Shown here piece after piece: positions 41,501 through 56,500 of a DNA stretch of 64,000 nucleotides; position 1 is the stretch's first letter; the number at the start of each line of letters is the position of its first letter. A program made the position numbers and the translations under genes. The stretch lies in NCBI GenBank assembly GCA_019916065.1, contig CM034233.1, positions 40,960,862 to 41,024,861 on the forward strand. Direction: 5' to 3'. The stretch is from Vitellaria paradoxa (taxonomy: Eukaryota > Streptophyta > Magnoliopsida > Ericales > Sapotaceae). The notes below the pieces were generated by a model that had not been told where the DNA came from, searched no databases, and saw nothing but the letters and a program-made list of their open reading frames with translations.

Positions 41501-44500
41501 CAACTTGGTCCCATATATCTAAATGAACGAAATAAAAAAGACTTGAGGACCTATTATTGACTTTGGGACTAAAGGAAGCACAATGATACTTTCCTAATTA
41601 ACAAAACTCACAATTCCAAGACTGAAGTCGACTCAAGCTAGGAACCATAAGTTTTAACTTTTCAAACACGGACGACCAAGACGACAATGAATCTCAAGTG
41701 GAGAGGTAGCTGCAAAACAGGTGAGAGATGGGGCAGACGGGCCAACTAGATAATAGACTCCCTTACTTCATGCCCTTCTCCAATCTTCTTCATTGTTTTC
41801 AAATCCTAAATGATCACATAATCAGGAAAGACAGTCAATGAACAACTTAGTTGCTTGGTGAGTTTACTAACAAATAGAAGATTGAAAGACAAGAATGGAA
41901 CATAAACAAAGGATAAGGGTAAGTTTGAGGATTGACATGTTACACCGATGCCCTTCATTGGATTAGATGAACCATTAACTGTGGTAACACTAGAGATTGG
42001 AGAGCACTAAATGTTAGAAAATAAGAAAAGAGTACCAGACATATAGTCTGAAGTACCAGAATCAATGACCCAAGATACCTATGAAGAGGTAGACAGACAA
42101 ACAGTAGAATTACCTCAATAGGCTAAGGAAGCTATGAGAAGAGATGCCTAGTGAGTAGTTTGATGTTGAAGAAATTTAGCATATTCTTCTCTTGAAAGGG
42201 TCACAGTCGATAGTTCACCGATACTGAGTTTATCTAAAAGGATAGGAACATGAGATGAAGCTACATGAACCATATGAGCTGGTTTCCCATAAAAGTCCCA
42301 GCAATTCTCCCTAACATGTCCAACACGGCCACAATGAGAGAATTTAGGTCTTATACCACAACCTCCACGTCCACGACCACGACCTCCACGGGTCCCACGA
42401 TCACCAAATTAAGACGAAGTCTAATAATTAGGACTCTTACTATTTGAAGGTGTTTAACTGATTAGGGCTAAATGTGTAGCATCCGGAGTGGTGGATGAAT
42501 CCTTAGAAGCAACTCTTGTTACCCTAAAGTAGGTTTCTAAAAATGATAGAAGAGAAGCCCCCACCGAGTATTTGGGCCTTCACTGGCTCAAACTCAGAAT
42601 CTAAGCCAGCAAAGAATCAAAGTACAACCATCTGTTCCCATTGCTTCTGCATCACATTCATGTCTATAGATAATGGTTGTAGAGCATTTAATTCCTCATA
42701 AACACGCTTCAGTAAGGCGAAGTATTCAGTAACCAATCTACCACTCTGTTGCAGCGGAAAGAATTCTAGTGATAAATCATACATGCAGGTAAGAACACTA
42801 AAAAACAGTAGACAAACATACTCTCATATATCCTTATATGTGTCAAGATGTGTGCACATATCAACAATATTGGGTTCCATGGAATTCCAAAAAAGCTAAC
42901 TAGATGAGCATCTTCTTGGACCTAAGCATAAAAATTAGGGTCAGCTTCGGAAGGTCCAGACTCAGTCATATATTTCTATTTACCATACTGAGTTAACGCA
43001 ATCTTGACAACTTTAGACCACTGAATGTAATTTGTTTCATTTAACTTCCTGGTTGTTAACTGTCGAGACAGGCATGGAACCACTCATCATTTTTTGTTCA
43101 ACGGGAATCTTAATAGCCATTTAGGGAGTGTTTGGTTGGCCAAAACCAACCAAAATCTACTAACTTTTACCAACTTTTTATACTTTATTCCAATCAAATT
43201 TTACCACATATTACTTTTACATCAAATCTTCGTACTTTTACTATACTTTTAGGCCAAACTTTTACCAGCCAAACACCTACTTAGAATCAGCAAACAGTGG
43301 TCCAAGTACAACAAACAGTGGTTTGGATACAAACAATGATAGATAAGTAGAGGAAGGGGAGAAAAGTTATCCAATCAAGGAAACAAATACATTGGTAGAC
43401 TCGCCAGAGAAAGGAGATCAAATGATAAAGAAGGTCCGAAATTCAACAGAGTCATACGCGCCAACAATGAAGCTTCAACGGCAATGCATGAGGCCCACGC
43501 GTAGATCGACGAGCGGTTCGTGACAACACATGGGATACTTTCCAATGATGATGTTCCTCCGATGATGGTCGCCTCCTTCCAACGATCACTTTGAACTATG
43601 TGGGACACTGAATGAGCAACAAGTTGACTACCTACTGCTTGACAGAAATGGAAACACTCAGTTCCACCTGTGATGTTTGCAACATTTATACAGACCAAGT
43701 GTGGCCATGAACAGGCACTGTATTGATTTTTGTTTTTCACACACAAGAACTCAATAACGCTCTGATACCATGATAAAACTAGATAAATTGAAGGGAATTC
43801 CACACCCAATGGGTGTTCTTGTGTGTAAATTTATATACATACAATAGTGACTATACATCTTACTTTGGTAACTACTAGGATTACCTAAGTCTAGATACAT
43901 CTTCTGCAATTATTGCACATTAATCAACATTAACATAAACTTTTAGATGATTAACAGAAACTTTTAGACCTCCTCATGAAAAAGAAATGATATTTTGATA
44001 TTTGATAACATCACATTGCAAGTTCATTGTAATCCTTGTGCAAATTTTGATACGTTAAAACCTGTAATTTTTTCTATCACATCGACCACTTCTCTTACCT
44101 ATAACCACATTCATTGATGAATCATTGTGAAAGAGAATGATTTATTGAAAGACTAGACATACCCAACTGGGTTGTCTGTGATTACATTTATACATGTACA
44201 TAAAAAGACTCTTGAGATTATTTATAAGCTAGATACATCTCCCTATATTAAATACAGATACATTCATCTCTCTATATTAAATACTGAGACATGAATATAA
44301 TACAAGTACATGAATACAATTAATGTATATTAGCAATAGCACACACCCAAAGGTATTCCCTGTTTTCCAACACTCTCCCTCAAGCCGGAGAATACGCATC
44401 TTTCATTCCCAACTTGGAGATAATTCCTTGGGAAGTTGTACTATCAAGACCCTTGGTAAGTACATCAGCGAGTTATTCCTTGGTCGAAACATAAAGGGTA

Positions 44501-47500
44501 CAAATTAGTCCACTATCCAGCTTTTCCTTTATAAAGTTCCTGTCTTCCTCAATGTGCTTTATTCTGTCATGTTGAACAAGATTATGAGCTATCTTAACGA
44601 CAGACTTGTTGTCACAAAATAATCTCATAGGTCCTTCCACTTGATCTTCAAGTCCTCCAAGATTATCTTGATCCATGGTAGCTCAAATATTCCCAAAGCC
44701 ATTGCTCTGAATTCTGCCTCTACACTTGACCTTACTACTACATTCTGCTTCTTACTTCTCCATGTTACGAGATTGCCTCCACGAAAAGTGCAGTAGCAAG
44801 AAGTCGATCTTCTGTCGACAGGTGAGCCAGCATAATCTTCATCAGTATAAAATTCAAGAGCTAATCAACCATTTCTTCTAAACAGAATGCCTTTACCAGG
44901 ATTCCCTTTTAGGTAATGTAGTATCATTTTTACTACCTGCAAGTAAATCTCTTTGGGATTTTGCATAAACTGCTTTACCACGCTTACAACAAATGCAATG
45001 TTTGGCCTAGTATGAGCCAGATACATGAGCTTCCCTACTAGCCTCTAATAGATTTCGTTGTCCATAATTGAATCTTCATTTGCTTCTCCAAGTTTTTGAT
45101 TTGATTCAATTTGCGTGGATATTGGTTTGCAAACCAACTTTCTCGTCTCCCTCAAGAGGTCTGTGACATACTTATGCTATGAAATAAGAATGCCTTCACT
45201 GGAATGAGCTACTTTAATTCCCAAAAAATACTTCAATCTACCAAGTTCTTTTATCTCAAATTCCTTGGCTAGACATTTTTTCAATGCTTCTTTTTCTTTT
45301 TTATCGTTCCCCGACATAATTATGTCATAGACATAAACCAAGAGAGCTATTACTCCCCCTAAATCTAAATGCTTCGTAAAAAGTGTATGGTCTCCATTAC
45401 TCTGTCTATATCCAGTGGCTAGCATCACTTTGGAAAATCTACCAAACTAAGCTCAAGGAGATTGCTTGAGACCATATAATGCTTGATTCAACCTACAAAC
45501 TTTGTTGTTTCCTATATTCCCCTTGAATCCTGAAGCAATTTCCATGTATATCTCTTCTTCTAAATCGCCATGAAGGAAGGCATTTTTTACATCAAACTGC
45601 TCTAAATACTAGTTGAAGTTGGCAACTAATAATAGCAAAATTCTGACTGTGTTCATCTTAGCCACTGGAGAAAATGTCTCCTGATAGTCAACCCCATAAG
45701 TCTATGTGTACCCATTTGCCACAAGTCTTATCTTTCCAATGAGCCATCAGACTTGTACCGCACTGTAAACACCCATTTGCATTCCATAGCTTTCTTCCCT
45801 GATGGTAGATCAACAACCTCCCATGTATTATTCTTTTCAAGTGCTTGCATTTCTTCTGTCATGGCATTTTTCCATTTCTCATCAAATAATGCCTCAGAAA
45901 TAGCATTAGGAATATGAATCGTATTCAACTAAACCAGAAAGTTTTTATGTGATGGTGAAAATCTTTCAAGTGACACAAACTTCGCTAGAGGATACAAAGG
46001 ATGTTTAGTGCACTCTCTCGTGCCTTTCCTAATAGCAGTAGGAAGGTGATAGTCATTAGCTAACTGAGAAGACATATCATTTGGAACTGTACTTGCGTCA
46101 ATTCCAAGAGTGGATTGTGATTCTTGGACTTGATCTAGAGCTGTGTTCGGGTCTATACGCCTGGAGTAAACCTATGCAAATCTAAATGTGTCCCAAAGTG
46201 TTTGATTCCTTGTCATAGGTGAAGAAGTTGGCTCTGTTTCGGATGACTCTAACACTTGGGATAATTCACTTGACACAAGAGATTTAGGCTGAAAAGACAA
46301 ATTAGGAGCAAGAGGTTAGGATGGTTGAGGTATTGTAGATGGTAGTTCAAGCAAAAAGAAGTCCCTCTCCTTATCTTCCATAAGTGACAATGACTCTCCC
46401 TGAAAATAAGGTTGAGTGAAATAGGATTTTTGTTCCTCAAATGTAACATCAATAGAAATAAAAATTTTCTGGGTCGGTGGATGGTAACACTTATGCCCCC
46501 TCTAAATTGGTGAATATCTCACAAAGACACACTTAACAACTCTTGGATCTAACTTTCCCCTATTGTGACAATGAATATGAACAAATGCAGTGCATCCAAA
46601 AATTATTGGGGTGAGGTTATTTGGAATTCTGAGATCAGGATAGAGTTTAGAGAGAGTTTCCATCGGTGTTTTAAACCTAAAAGACCTTGAGGGCAGTCGG
46701 TTGATCATATATGCAACCATGAGGACAGCTTCCCCCAAGTAGTTCTTTGGAACATTTTTATGAAAAAGAAAGGCTTTAGTGGTTACTAACAAGTGACCAT
46801 TTTTTCTTTCTACAACACCATTTTGTAGAGGGTACTAATACATGAAGATTCAGGACTAATGCCTTCCTTCTAAAAGTATGTAGATAGGATTTGATTGAAA
46901 TAATCTCAAGTATTGTTGATCTAAATTTTTTTATTAACCCCAAACTGATTTTGAATCATATTATGAAAATTTGGAAGAATACTGCTAACATCGGATTTAG
47001 ATTTGAGAAGAGAGATTCAAGAAACCCTAGTGCAATTATCAGTAAACGAAACAAACCAACGTAAGCCAAACACATTTGGAACTATAGAAGGTCCCCATAT
47101 ATCACTAGGAATCAAATGAAATGAAATAGAACTGTTTTTATTTCTGATTGGAAATGGTACCCTTTTATGTTCTGCAAATTCACAAACCTCACAATGAAAA
47201 TGTTCATTCCTCAACCATTTAAACAAAGTTGGAAACATAATTTCTAGGATCCCAAATGATAGATGTCCTAATCTAAAATGATGAAGCCAAATGGTTTCTT
47301 TATTGGATAATGATAAAAACGACAAAGAAAAATTATTCCCAACAATATTAGATTTAACTGATTCCTCCATGATATGATTGTGATGAACTATTTCCACACA
47401 CATGAATTAGTGTGTGTACTGATTTATATACACAAAAGTAAAAGACTATACAGCTTACCTTGGTGACCATTCGGTTACCAAAGTGTCCAGATACATTAAC

Positions 47501-50500
47501 TATTAATGCTATACTAACTCTAAGTAATAATACTACATTAACACTCCAAATAGTACAGACCTTTCTTCTTCTTAGTAAGTCCAATCCTTTTTCCCGAATC
47601 CTGGTCCTAAAATAAATAGTAGGAAGAATAAAAAGTACATTACAGTTCATGTCACAAGTAAGTTTCTGTATGGATATCAGATTGGTGGATAATTTAGAAA
47701 CATCAAGCACGTTTTTTAAGGTTAGAGATGGAGAGATATGGATATCCCCCAGGCCAGCTACAGTAGAAAGAGAACCATCTACGACGACTATTTTTCTACT
47801 ACTTGGAGAGAGCGTGTAAGTGCTGAAACTTCACGAAGAGTGAGTCATATGATCAGTTGCTCCTGAGTCGATAATCCATAAATCCTTAATACCATTATCT
47901 GTGATATTTAATCATTGAGAAACAGGAAACTTACCTGAGCGTGCAAGAGAAGATACACCAGTGGGTTTCTCTAAAGATCCCAGAAGTTGTCTTAACTTGT
48001 CCATCTCCCCATTGTTGAAACTCGGATGCCTTTCTTGACTTGGCTGGTTATGATTTACAGTAGCATTGGCTTGGCTTTGATTCTTCTGTTGTCCTCTTCG
48101 TTGATTCCACTCCCTGCTCGATGGTTTGCCATGCAATTTCCAGTAGTTTTCTTTTCTGTGTCTTGATTTTTTACAGTAATTACACCAGAGGGCATCTTTA
48201 TTGTCTTGGCTTCGAGACTTTGGTAAATCTGCCTTTGCACTCTCCTTAGATGTTGGTTCAGGAGTAGTTACCATTGCAGATCCTTCCATGGTTTGGGATT
48301 CAAGCATAGCCACTCTACGGCTTTCTTCAGCACGAATCAAGGAGATGGCTTCATTCAGAGATGGCAATGCTTCTTTGCTAAGAATCTGGAATCTGACTTG
48401 ATCAAAACCAGCATTAAGTCCTACCAAAAAATCATAAACTCGTTCTTTCTCAATGAAGTTCTTTAGGATTGCTACATCTTCTGGGCATTTTGTTTCAATA
48501 CACTGAGAATGTTCTAGTTCTTGCCACAAATTTTGTAATAAGTCTGCATATTCAGTCACTGTTTTACTACCCCGTTTTGTTCCACTAACTTTGACTTTAA
48601 TCTCAAACATTTACGCTGCATCACGAGCCTTAGAGTATGTCTGTCGAACAGCTTCCCAAATCTCCTTTGCTGTGGACAAGAACGTAAAGGTGTCAATGAT
48701 TTCTGGGTTCATCAAATTCCATAACCATGACATGATCATGGAGTCTGCTTCATCCCATGCTTCGAATTTTGGATCGCCCTCCTTTGGTCCTATCCCAAGA
48801 AGATGACTCAGTTTTCCTTTTCCTTTCAAGTACGTTCGAACGAATTGAGACCACTTTAGGTAATTCTTTCTGTTCAACCTATATGCTCCCTGTATATTTT
48901 GAAGATCTCCGAATGTTTGTTGCACGTTGATCTCCTCGGATTGTCCAGTAGTTTTGGAAGATACAATCTCAGACATATTGATTCAAGTCTAAGATAAAAC
49001 TGAGGAATTTTCCTAGCGATGAAGGCTAGGAACAACAATGGCAATCAAGGCCCGGGAAAAAAAAAAAAAAAAAGATGGGGATAGCTCTATTTTGGGCTCA
49101 AAATAGAGAAAAATAAAGGTGAAAATCAGCAATGAAGGCTGAGAATGAGAAGCCCAATTAGGCTCTGATACCATGTGAAAGAGAATGATTTATTGAAAGA
49201 CTTGACATACCCAACTAGTTCTCTGTGATTATATTTATACATGTACAGAAAAGGACTCTTCAGATTACCTATAAGTTAAATACATCTCCCTATATTAAAT
49301 ACAGATACATTCATCTCCCTATATTAAACACTGAGACATGAATATAATACAAGTACATGAATACAATTAATGTACATTAACAACAGCACACACCCAAAAG
49401 TATACCCAGTTTTCCAACAATCAGTAATTTTTAATCAAGTCAAGGATATCTAATTCCCAATATGGGCTACTACGAACATGAAGTGCAACTACAAACCGAA
49501 GAGAGAGTGCATAGTGGGAGGCTACACAACAAAAAGACTCACTAACTGAACTACTACATCAAGTCTAACAGTACACCGTAGAATTTGCCAAAACACACTT
49601 CTAAGGGAAAAGCTAATGTATCTTATTATTTCAAAACAAAATGACTGATGGTACTGGCCCAAAAACCAAAGAAGTGACCAATGGACTAGTATAATCCTAT
49701 AGCATGACTGAGACCAAAATATATAAGTGACTTATGGATGATAGCAGTAAAATTTAAATACTGATATACAAAGTTGAGAATTATAAAACTACGATATCAA
49801 AGCAAGTTGACAGTTTCTATTAAATTATCTGGCACAAAGAATTGCTTACATCATCCACAATTTGCAACTGGCAATTCTGATCCTGCATTTGGAGAAAAAA
49901 TCAATAAAAACACGACAAACAAAATAGAAACTTCATAAGTACAGATTCAACTTCTAATACAAGAGATTCTGAAGTTCAAACTCCAGACTCCAGTTATTCT
50001 GGGTAAAAGTAATAGGCAAACAGTTCACAAGGCCTTCAAAACTAATAACCACAATAAAAGAAGTAATAAGAAAAGTATAATAGAATTGCTTTCGAGGGCT
50101 TTAAAATTAGTTTCCTTACACAAAAGAGAGTTAGTTTTTTACCTTCACAGCAACAAAAAGAAGTGGATCAGATGGCGTATAAATCATGTAATGGCTTCCA
50201 TCCTGTATGGATAACTTTTCAATATTAAAAGGTACTAGACACAAAGATCAGAATGTAACTTTGTATCAGAAATTCAGCGTAAGTATCCAATATGAGACAG
50301 TTCTAATTTGGGAGTTACTATAACCTCTTGACAGATGACATAACAATGTCACGACAAAGTAACAGAATATACATAAAAATCAATTGTTAGAGCTATTTGG
50401 ATAAAGGACATCATTTAATGCATGACACTGATGCCTACACCCAAATTCACTCAACAAACAAAACTGGAAACCAATACATTGATAATAAATTTAAAGGTAT

Positions 50501-53500
50501 ACATTCACAAAACAGAGCCCTGTTCCCTCCTTAGAAATGCACTTTGTCAATGCAATCTAATAACTGACCAAGATTGAGCGTATCACTAAACAGCCAGAAA
50601 TACAAAATGGAAAACTTACTCTCTAGTTTATAGGGGTGGCCTTTAACTTGGAAAGTCCAGTTACATTCACCCCATATGAGTCACACTGAGCAAAAACAAA
50701 CCAGTTACCAAGCCTTTCTCCTCCTTTCTCCACTATATGTCCCCACCATCCTTGCAATGTTTCTACCACCTTCCCTTGGAAACAAGGACATCCATAAAGT
50801 TTTTTTAGAAGCAAGCATACACATTTTCTCCGTGTGCGCGTTTTTTTTATTCATTTATTATTTTTCTTCTTCTTCTATTTTTTTTTTTGGGGGGGGGGGG
50901 GTGCGCGCACGTGTTGGGGGATTGTTAAACACAACTCAATCCTTTTGCATTTTAGATTACACTACATTTTCTTTTAATTTGTATAAATATATGTTCAAGC
51001 ATATTGTATCATAAAGATGATTCAAAAATACATAATCACTAGGAACCATAGACACTCGACAGAGGGTGTACATGTCCTGACAAATATAAGACATGGAATT
51101 GGGTTGTAAATGCCATCCCCCCCCCCCCCAAAAAAAAAAAAAAGAAGAGAGAGGGAGAAAAAGAATTGGGCTGTACATGTCTAATTTCATTCTTTTTTCT
51201 ACTAACGCACAAGAGACATGCTTGTCCCCATTCGAGACATGATGTGGCCAAAACAGGGCTTCAAATATAATTTTAAAAATTGTCAATTGTCAAGTGCGTG
51301 ATAAAATTTGTAAAATGGAAAAACTTTTGTAAACTGAAATGAAACAGCAGCCTCCATTAAATTTGATGTGCAGTAGAGGTTCAAATAAGACACAGACTCT
51401 GGGTCATGGAAGGAGATATAGCCCAACCAGCAGAGGTTACAACAAAAAGAAGAAGACTAACTGATTCATCTGCAACGAGAAGATGCAGACAAGGAGCCCT
51501 TTCAACTAGCCGAAGCAGTCCCAGTTCAAGCAGATCTGCTTCACTAGCCCCTCCTCTCTTGATAGCTTGTTATAGTAGTTAACACAAAAAAAACTGTATT
51601 TTTGTAGTAAATTTGTTATTTTAGTGCAATAGCTTATTATGGTTTCTCCTCAATAAATGCAACAAAGTTGCAACCACTAAATTGACTGTAAGGTCAGAAG
51701 GCAGCTTTATCCCAAGTTCCCAACAAGAGAACAAAAGCTGATCAGGGGGATGTCTCCCAATAACAAAAAGGCACAAATTTTTAAATTAAGAAAGAAGAAA
51801 TCAAATTATTTGTATATCTTAATGTACATTCATGTGTCGTGTCTTGGGGTGATGTATTTAGTCCAGAGCTAATCTGTACAATCTATTCTATAAAGTATAA
51901 ATACAATCATAAGACAACCCAATTAAGTGTTAAACCATTCAATAAATCTCTCTTCTATAACATGGTATCAGAGCATCGACTCTTTGTGGTTGTTGTGTGT
52001 ATCAAGAAACCCTAGTTGTACGAGTGTTGAAGAATCAAAACCCAGAAGTTCCTGTTTATTGCTGCTTAGTCACGAAGAAGTCTTCATGATCGTTTGTTTG
52101 TCATCATCCAGTGCCTATTTTGACCAAAGTCATACCCCGATGAAGTCATCGGAGGCTACCAACCGTCATTGAAGAAAGCTCGTCCACAAATTACTCCCCA
52201 CGCGCTAGCACGTGCCACCAAACCCTGCGCGTGTGAGCACATGAAGCATCCACCGGCCTCCAACCTTCATGCAGCCCACTCGCATCTTCCCGACAACCCA
52301 TTCAACTCCCTCTGTTCACTGGATTAATAGTTTTCCGATCACTGTATACTCTTCTCAGCAAACTACTATTTCTTATTGTTTTAATGGCTTCCAAGACATC
52401 TTCTAGCTCACCTATTGAACAAAAGATGTTCAATAGTTCTATCTCTATGCCTCAATAGTTAACTAGAAAATTGAATGGAACAAATTACACCCAATAGTCC
52501 AAGGCCATTAAAATTGCGTTGACTGGGCATCGCAAACAAAAACATTTAACTGAGCCATCAACCTAATCCTAAGTATAATGTTTGGGTTCAAGAGGATGCT
52601 CATCTAGTTAGTTTGTTATGGAACTCTATGAAATCTCATATTGTTAATATGTGCACTCATCTGGACACATGTAAAGACATATGGGAATATATTCATATGT
52701 CATTCTCCAGTGATCTCACTCGCATACATGACCTCTCACTTGAGTTTTTTCAGTTACAACAGTCAAGCAAACCAGTTACTGAGTATTTTGCTTCTCTGAA
52801 GTATGTTTATGAAGAATGGAATTCTCTACAAACGTTATCTATAGATATTAATGAGATGCAGAAGCAATATGAACAAATGGTTGTAATTCGCTTTCTTGTT
52901 GGCCTAGATTATGAATTTGAGTCAGTTAAAGCTCAAATACCTTGTGAAGCTTCCCTTCCCTCACTTCCAAAGACTTAATCTACAGTTACGAGAGCTTCTT
53001 CTCAAGATTCATCTGCTACTCCTAATGCTACACGATCTGCTCTTGTTAGTTAGACACCTTCATCACCCCAGGATAGTATGAATCTTGGTTATCAAACCCC
53101 ATCTCAATTTGATGGCCACAATACTCGTGGAGGATGCAATTGTGGGGCTCGTAGTCGTGGAGATCACAACACGAGGCCTAAATGCAATCATTCTGGTTGT
53201 GTTGGACATGTTAGGAAGAATTGTTAGGATTTTTATAGGAACCCAGCTCATATGACTCATGCAGCTTCATTTAATGTCCCACTACTTAGGCTCCACTTGG
53301 AGCTTTAAAATGCCCCAAAAAACACAAAATCTCTAAAAGTTACTCACTTTTTATCTCACTGCACAAATTATGAAACTGTAACTTTTATCAATTTTTACTA
53401 ATTGTTTACCACTACAAATGCCCCCTTAGTAATAATGAGATCGCCAAACTAGCATATGTGACTATTTCAAGAGAGGAATGTGCCAAACTTCTTTAATATC

Positions 53501-56500
53501 AGACAGCTCATCAGGCATCTCTTCCCATAGCTTCTTTAGCTTATTGAGGTAATTCTATTGCTTATTTGTCTACCACTTCATATCCAACATGAGTTCTTAA
53601 TTCTGGTGCTTCAGATCATATAACCAGCATTTTTTTCATTGCTATATGATATTCAGTGTTTTTTCATTCCAAATGTCACTAAAGCTAATGGTTCATCTAA
53701 TTCAGTTAAGAGTATAGGTAAATCACTTCCATCTACTACTTTACCTTTATGTTCTATATTATATGTTGCGTCATTTTCTTCTAACCTCCTATTTGTCAGC
53801 AAACTCACCAAGTAACTAAATTGTTTAGTGACACTCTTTCCTGATTTTGTAAGTATTTAGGACTTCAAGACACGAAAGAAGATGGGAAGAGGACATGAAA
53901 CCTAGGAATTCTCTTATTTGATTTGTCCGACTACATCTCGTTCAACCACTTGTTTTGCAACTACATCTCCCATTGAGATTCATTGTCGTCTTCATAATCT
54001 AGCTTTTCATAGGTTGAAATATATGGTTCCGACTTTGAATCAATTACAATATTTAGATTATGACTCTTGTCAATTGGGAAAGCTTCATCGTGCTTCCTTC
54101 CGTCCTTGAGTCGATAACAGGTCATTGAGTCCTTGTCATTTTGTACATTCAAATGTTTGGAGACTTAGTCGTGTTATTTCTAAATGGGAGTTTAAGTACT
54201 TTGTTACTTTTTTAATGGTTTTTTCAGACCTATATGGATTTTTATTTGATGAAAGATCGCCTTGAGTTATTTTTTAACTTCCAAGATTTTTGCGCTGAAA
54301 TTTATTCGCAGTAATAATGCTAAGGAATGTTTTTCCAAACCTTTCAGTGATTTTATGATTTCTTCTAGCATGCTCCATCAGGTTTCTTGCTCTCATACTC
54401 TGCAACAAAATGGAGTTACAAAGAGGAAGAATTTACATCTCATTGAGACAGCTCGATGCCTAATGTTTCAAATGAAGGCTCCTAACATTTTTTGGAGTGA
54501 TGCTATTCTCACTGCATGCTATTTAATTAATAGAATGCCACCTTCTGTCCTCAAAGGTCGTTCTCTTTATTCTATCTTGTTTCCCTAAACACCATTATTT
54601 CATCTTCCTCCTCGCATTTCCGGTGTGCTATTTTTGTCTATCAACTTGATCTTGCCGTCATTTGTTGCTTTTTACTTTTCCAAGGTACTAGGTTTCCTCC
54701 CACAAAGATATAGTATCCAATAGTTAATCGCCTATCTGATAGAGATCTAGCCCAATCAGTATCTACGTATCCTTGAAAAGAAGTATGACCATTATCTTGA
54801 TACAACAAATCATGTCCTAATGCACCTTTTAGATATCTCAAAATACGAATGATTGCATCCCAATGACTAAAACGAGATGCATCAAGGAACTGACTAACTA
54901 CACTTGTAGCAAATGAGGTGTCTGGCTGTGTAACTATCAAATAATTAAGTTTTCCAACCAACCTACGATATCGACTAGGATCATCTAATAATTCTCCCGT
55001 ATCTGCAAGAAGTTTAATATTGGGATTCATTGGATAATCAATTAGTTTAGCTCCCAACATACCTTTTTTAGACAATAAATCAAGCACATATTTCCTCTTA
55101 GAGAGAGCAATACCCTTGTGTGATCTTGCAATTTCAATGCCTAGAAAATACTTCAATGATCCCAAGTCTTTAGTATTGAACTTGGCTTGAAGAAACATTT
55201 TCAAATCACAAATACCTTAAGTATCATCTCTTATGATCACAATACCATCCACATATACCAATAACTATATCTTCCCTTAAGAAGAGTGACGACAAAAAAC
55301 TGAGTGATCAACTCCATAACGTGTCAATCGAAAATCCATCACCACCTCACTAAATCTAGCAAACCATGCTCAAGGGGACTGTTCTAAGCCATACAATGAT
55401 TTTTTAATTTCCAAACTAACCTAGACTCTCCCTGAGCAACAAACTGATGAGGTTGCTCCATATATACTTCCTCAACAAAACCACCATGAAGGAAAGCATT
55501 TTTAACATCCAGTTGATGAAGTGGCCAATGAAAAATGGTAGCCAATGAAATGAGAAGACAAACAAATGTAAGCTTGGCCACAAGAGAGAAAGTCTCTGAA
55601 AAATCAAGGCCATAAATCTGAGTGTACCCCTTGGCAACCAGTTGTGCTTTCAAACGATCAACCGAGTCATCAAGGTGAACTTTGACATTATAGACCCACC
55701 AACAACCAAACACTAACTTTCCAAGGGGAAGAACTACCAAATCCCAAGTATCATTAGCTCGAAGAGCAGACATTTTTATCCTCCATAGCAGAACACCATC
55801 CAAGATGGGACAAAACTTCAGACACAAAGTTAGGAAAAGAAATAGAAGACAGAGATGCAACAAAAGCATGATAAGGAGACAAGGCTGTATAAGAGACAAA
55901 ACTAGAAATAAGATAGGAAGTGCAAGTACGTATACCTTTCCAAAGGGTAACCGCGAGATCAAGATCATTGGGTTCTGTCCTGGAAGGAGGATCTAAAGAC
56001 TGGAGAGGAAGAGTTGGAGTGCCTAAAGCATCAAATGAGGACCCATTGGTGGCCAGCCATTTGGTATAAACTTTCACATCAGGACAATGAAGACGAAACA
56101 AGGGAATCACAGACAAAGGAAGACTCTCATTCAAACTTGACAAGGATTGAGTATTAGAAAAAAAAATGGAGTGCACTCAAAGAATGAAACATCAGCAATG
56201 AAGAGACGAACTGTAACATCAATATTCTTTTTGCAATCGAGAATAACCGAGAAATATACACTTAAATGCACGAGGTTCTAACTTGTCAATTTTACTGTCA
56301 AGTTGATGTACAAAAGGAACACACCAAAAAATGCAAGGAGAAAAAGAAAGCAGTGTTGTTTAGGAAAACAAAATAGAGTAAAGGGAATGACCCTGTAGCA
56401 CAGAAGATGGCATTCTATTAATTAAATAATATATTGTGAGAATAGCATCACTCCAAATGATCTTGGGAACCTTCAATTGAAACATCAGACAACGAGCTAT

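Larger units (their letters stand above)
40411..43935 (-). mobile_element. Copia A: Ty1/copia element truncated in the RT
   Basis: Minus-strand element with 5' LTR 43771-43935, primer site TGGTATCAGAGC directly inside it, gag from 43130, then protease, integrase and only the very start of RT ([17 protein letters not shown], 40471-40420). RT, RNase H and the 3' LTR are missing. It is related in sequence to copia C and D (same gag opening with EQKM and the same [11 protein letters not shown] start). A MITE sits just upstream of the gag ATG. Confidence 0.82.
44126..49419 (-). mobile_element. Copia B: complete Ty1/copia element in host intron DNA
   Basis: LTRs are 49174-49419 (5', 246 bp) and 44126-44372 (3', 247 bp), TGTTGGAAAAC to CTTTCACA on the minus strand. 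The primer site TGGTATCAGAGC lies directly inside the 5' LTR (49162-49173) and the purine tract GCTTGAGGGAGAG next to the 3' LTR. The flanks ATCAT (44121-44125) and ATCAG (49420-49424) look like a 5-bp target duplication with one change. Hand count gives about 19 substitutions plus 1 indel between LTRs (about 8%). Confidence 0.9.
2692..49850 (-). other. 47-kb host intron filled with nested transposons
   Basis: The interval between exon d and exon c of the host gene. Recognisable host intron DNA is limited to about 2692-3082, 43936-44125 and 49425-49850. Nearly all the rest is transposon-derived, in both orientations relative to the gene. The gene can only be expressed as annotated if the whole block is transcribed and spliced out; no alternative downstream terminal exon was recognised. 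Confidence 0.75.

Noticed and set aside
50957..51286. 109-codon minus frame and overlapping 70-codon frame
   Set aside because: Both depend on translating the C13/A14 homopolymer junction as Gly/Phe runs.
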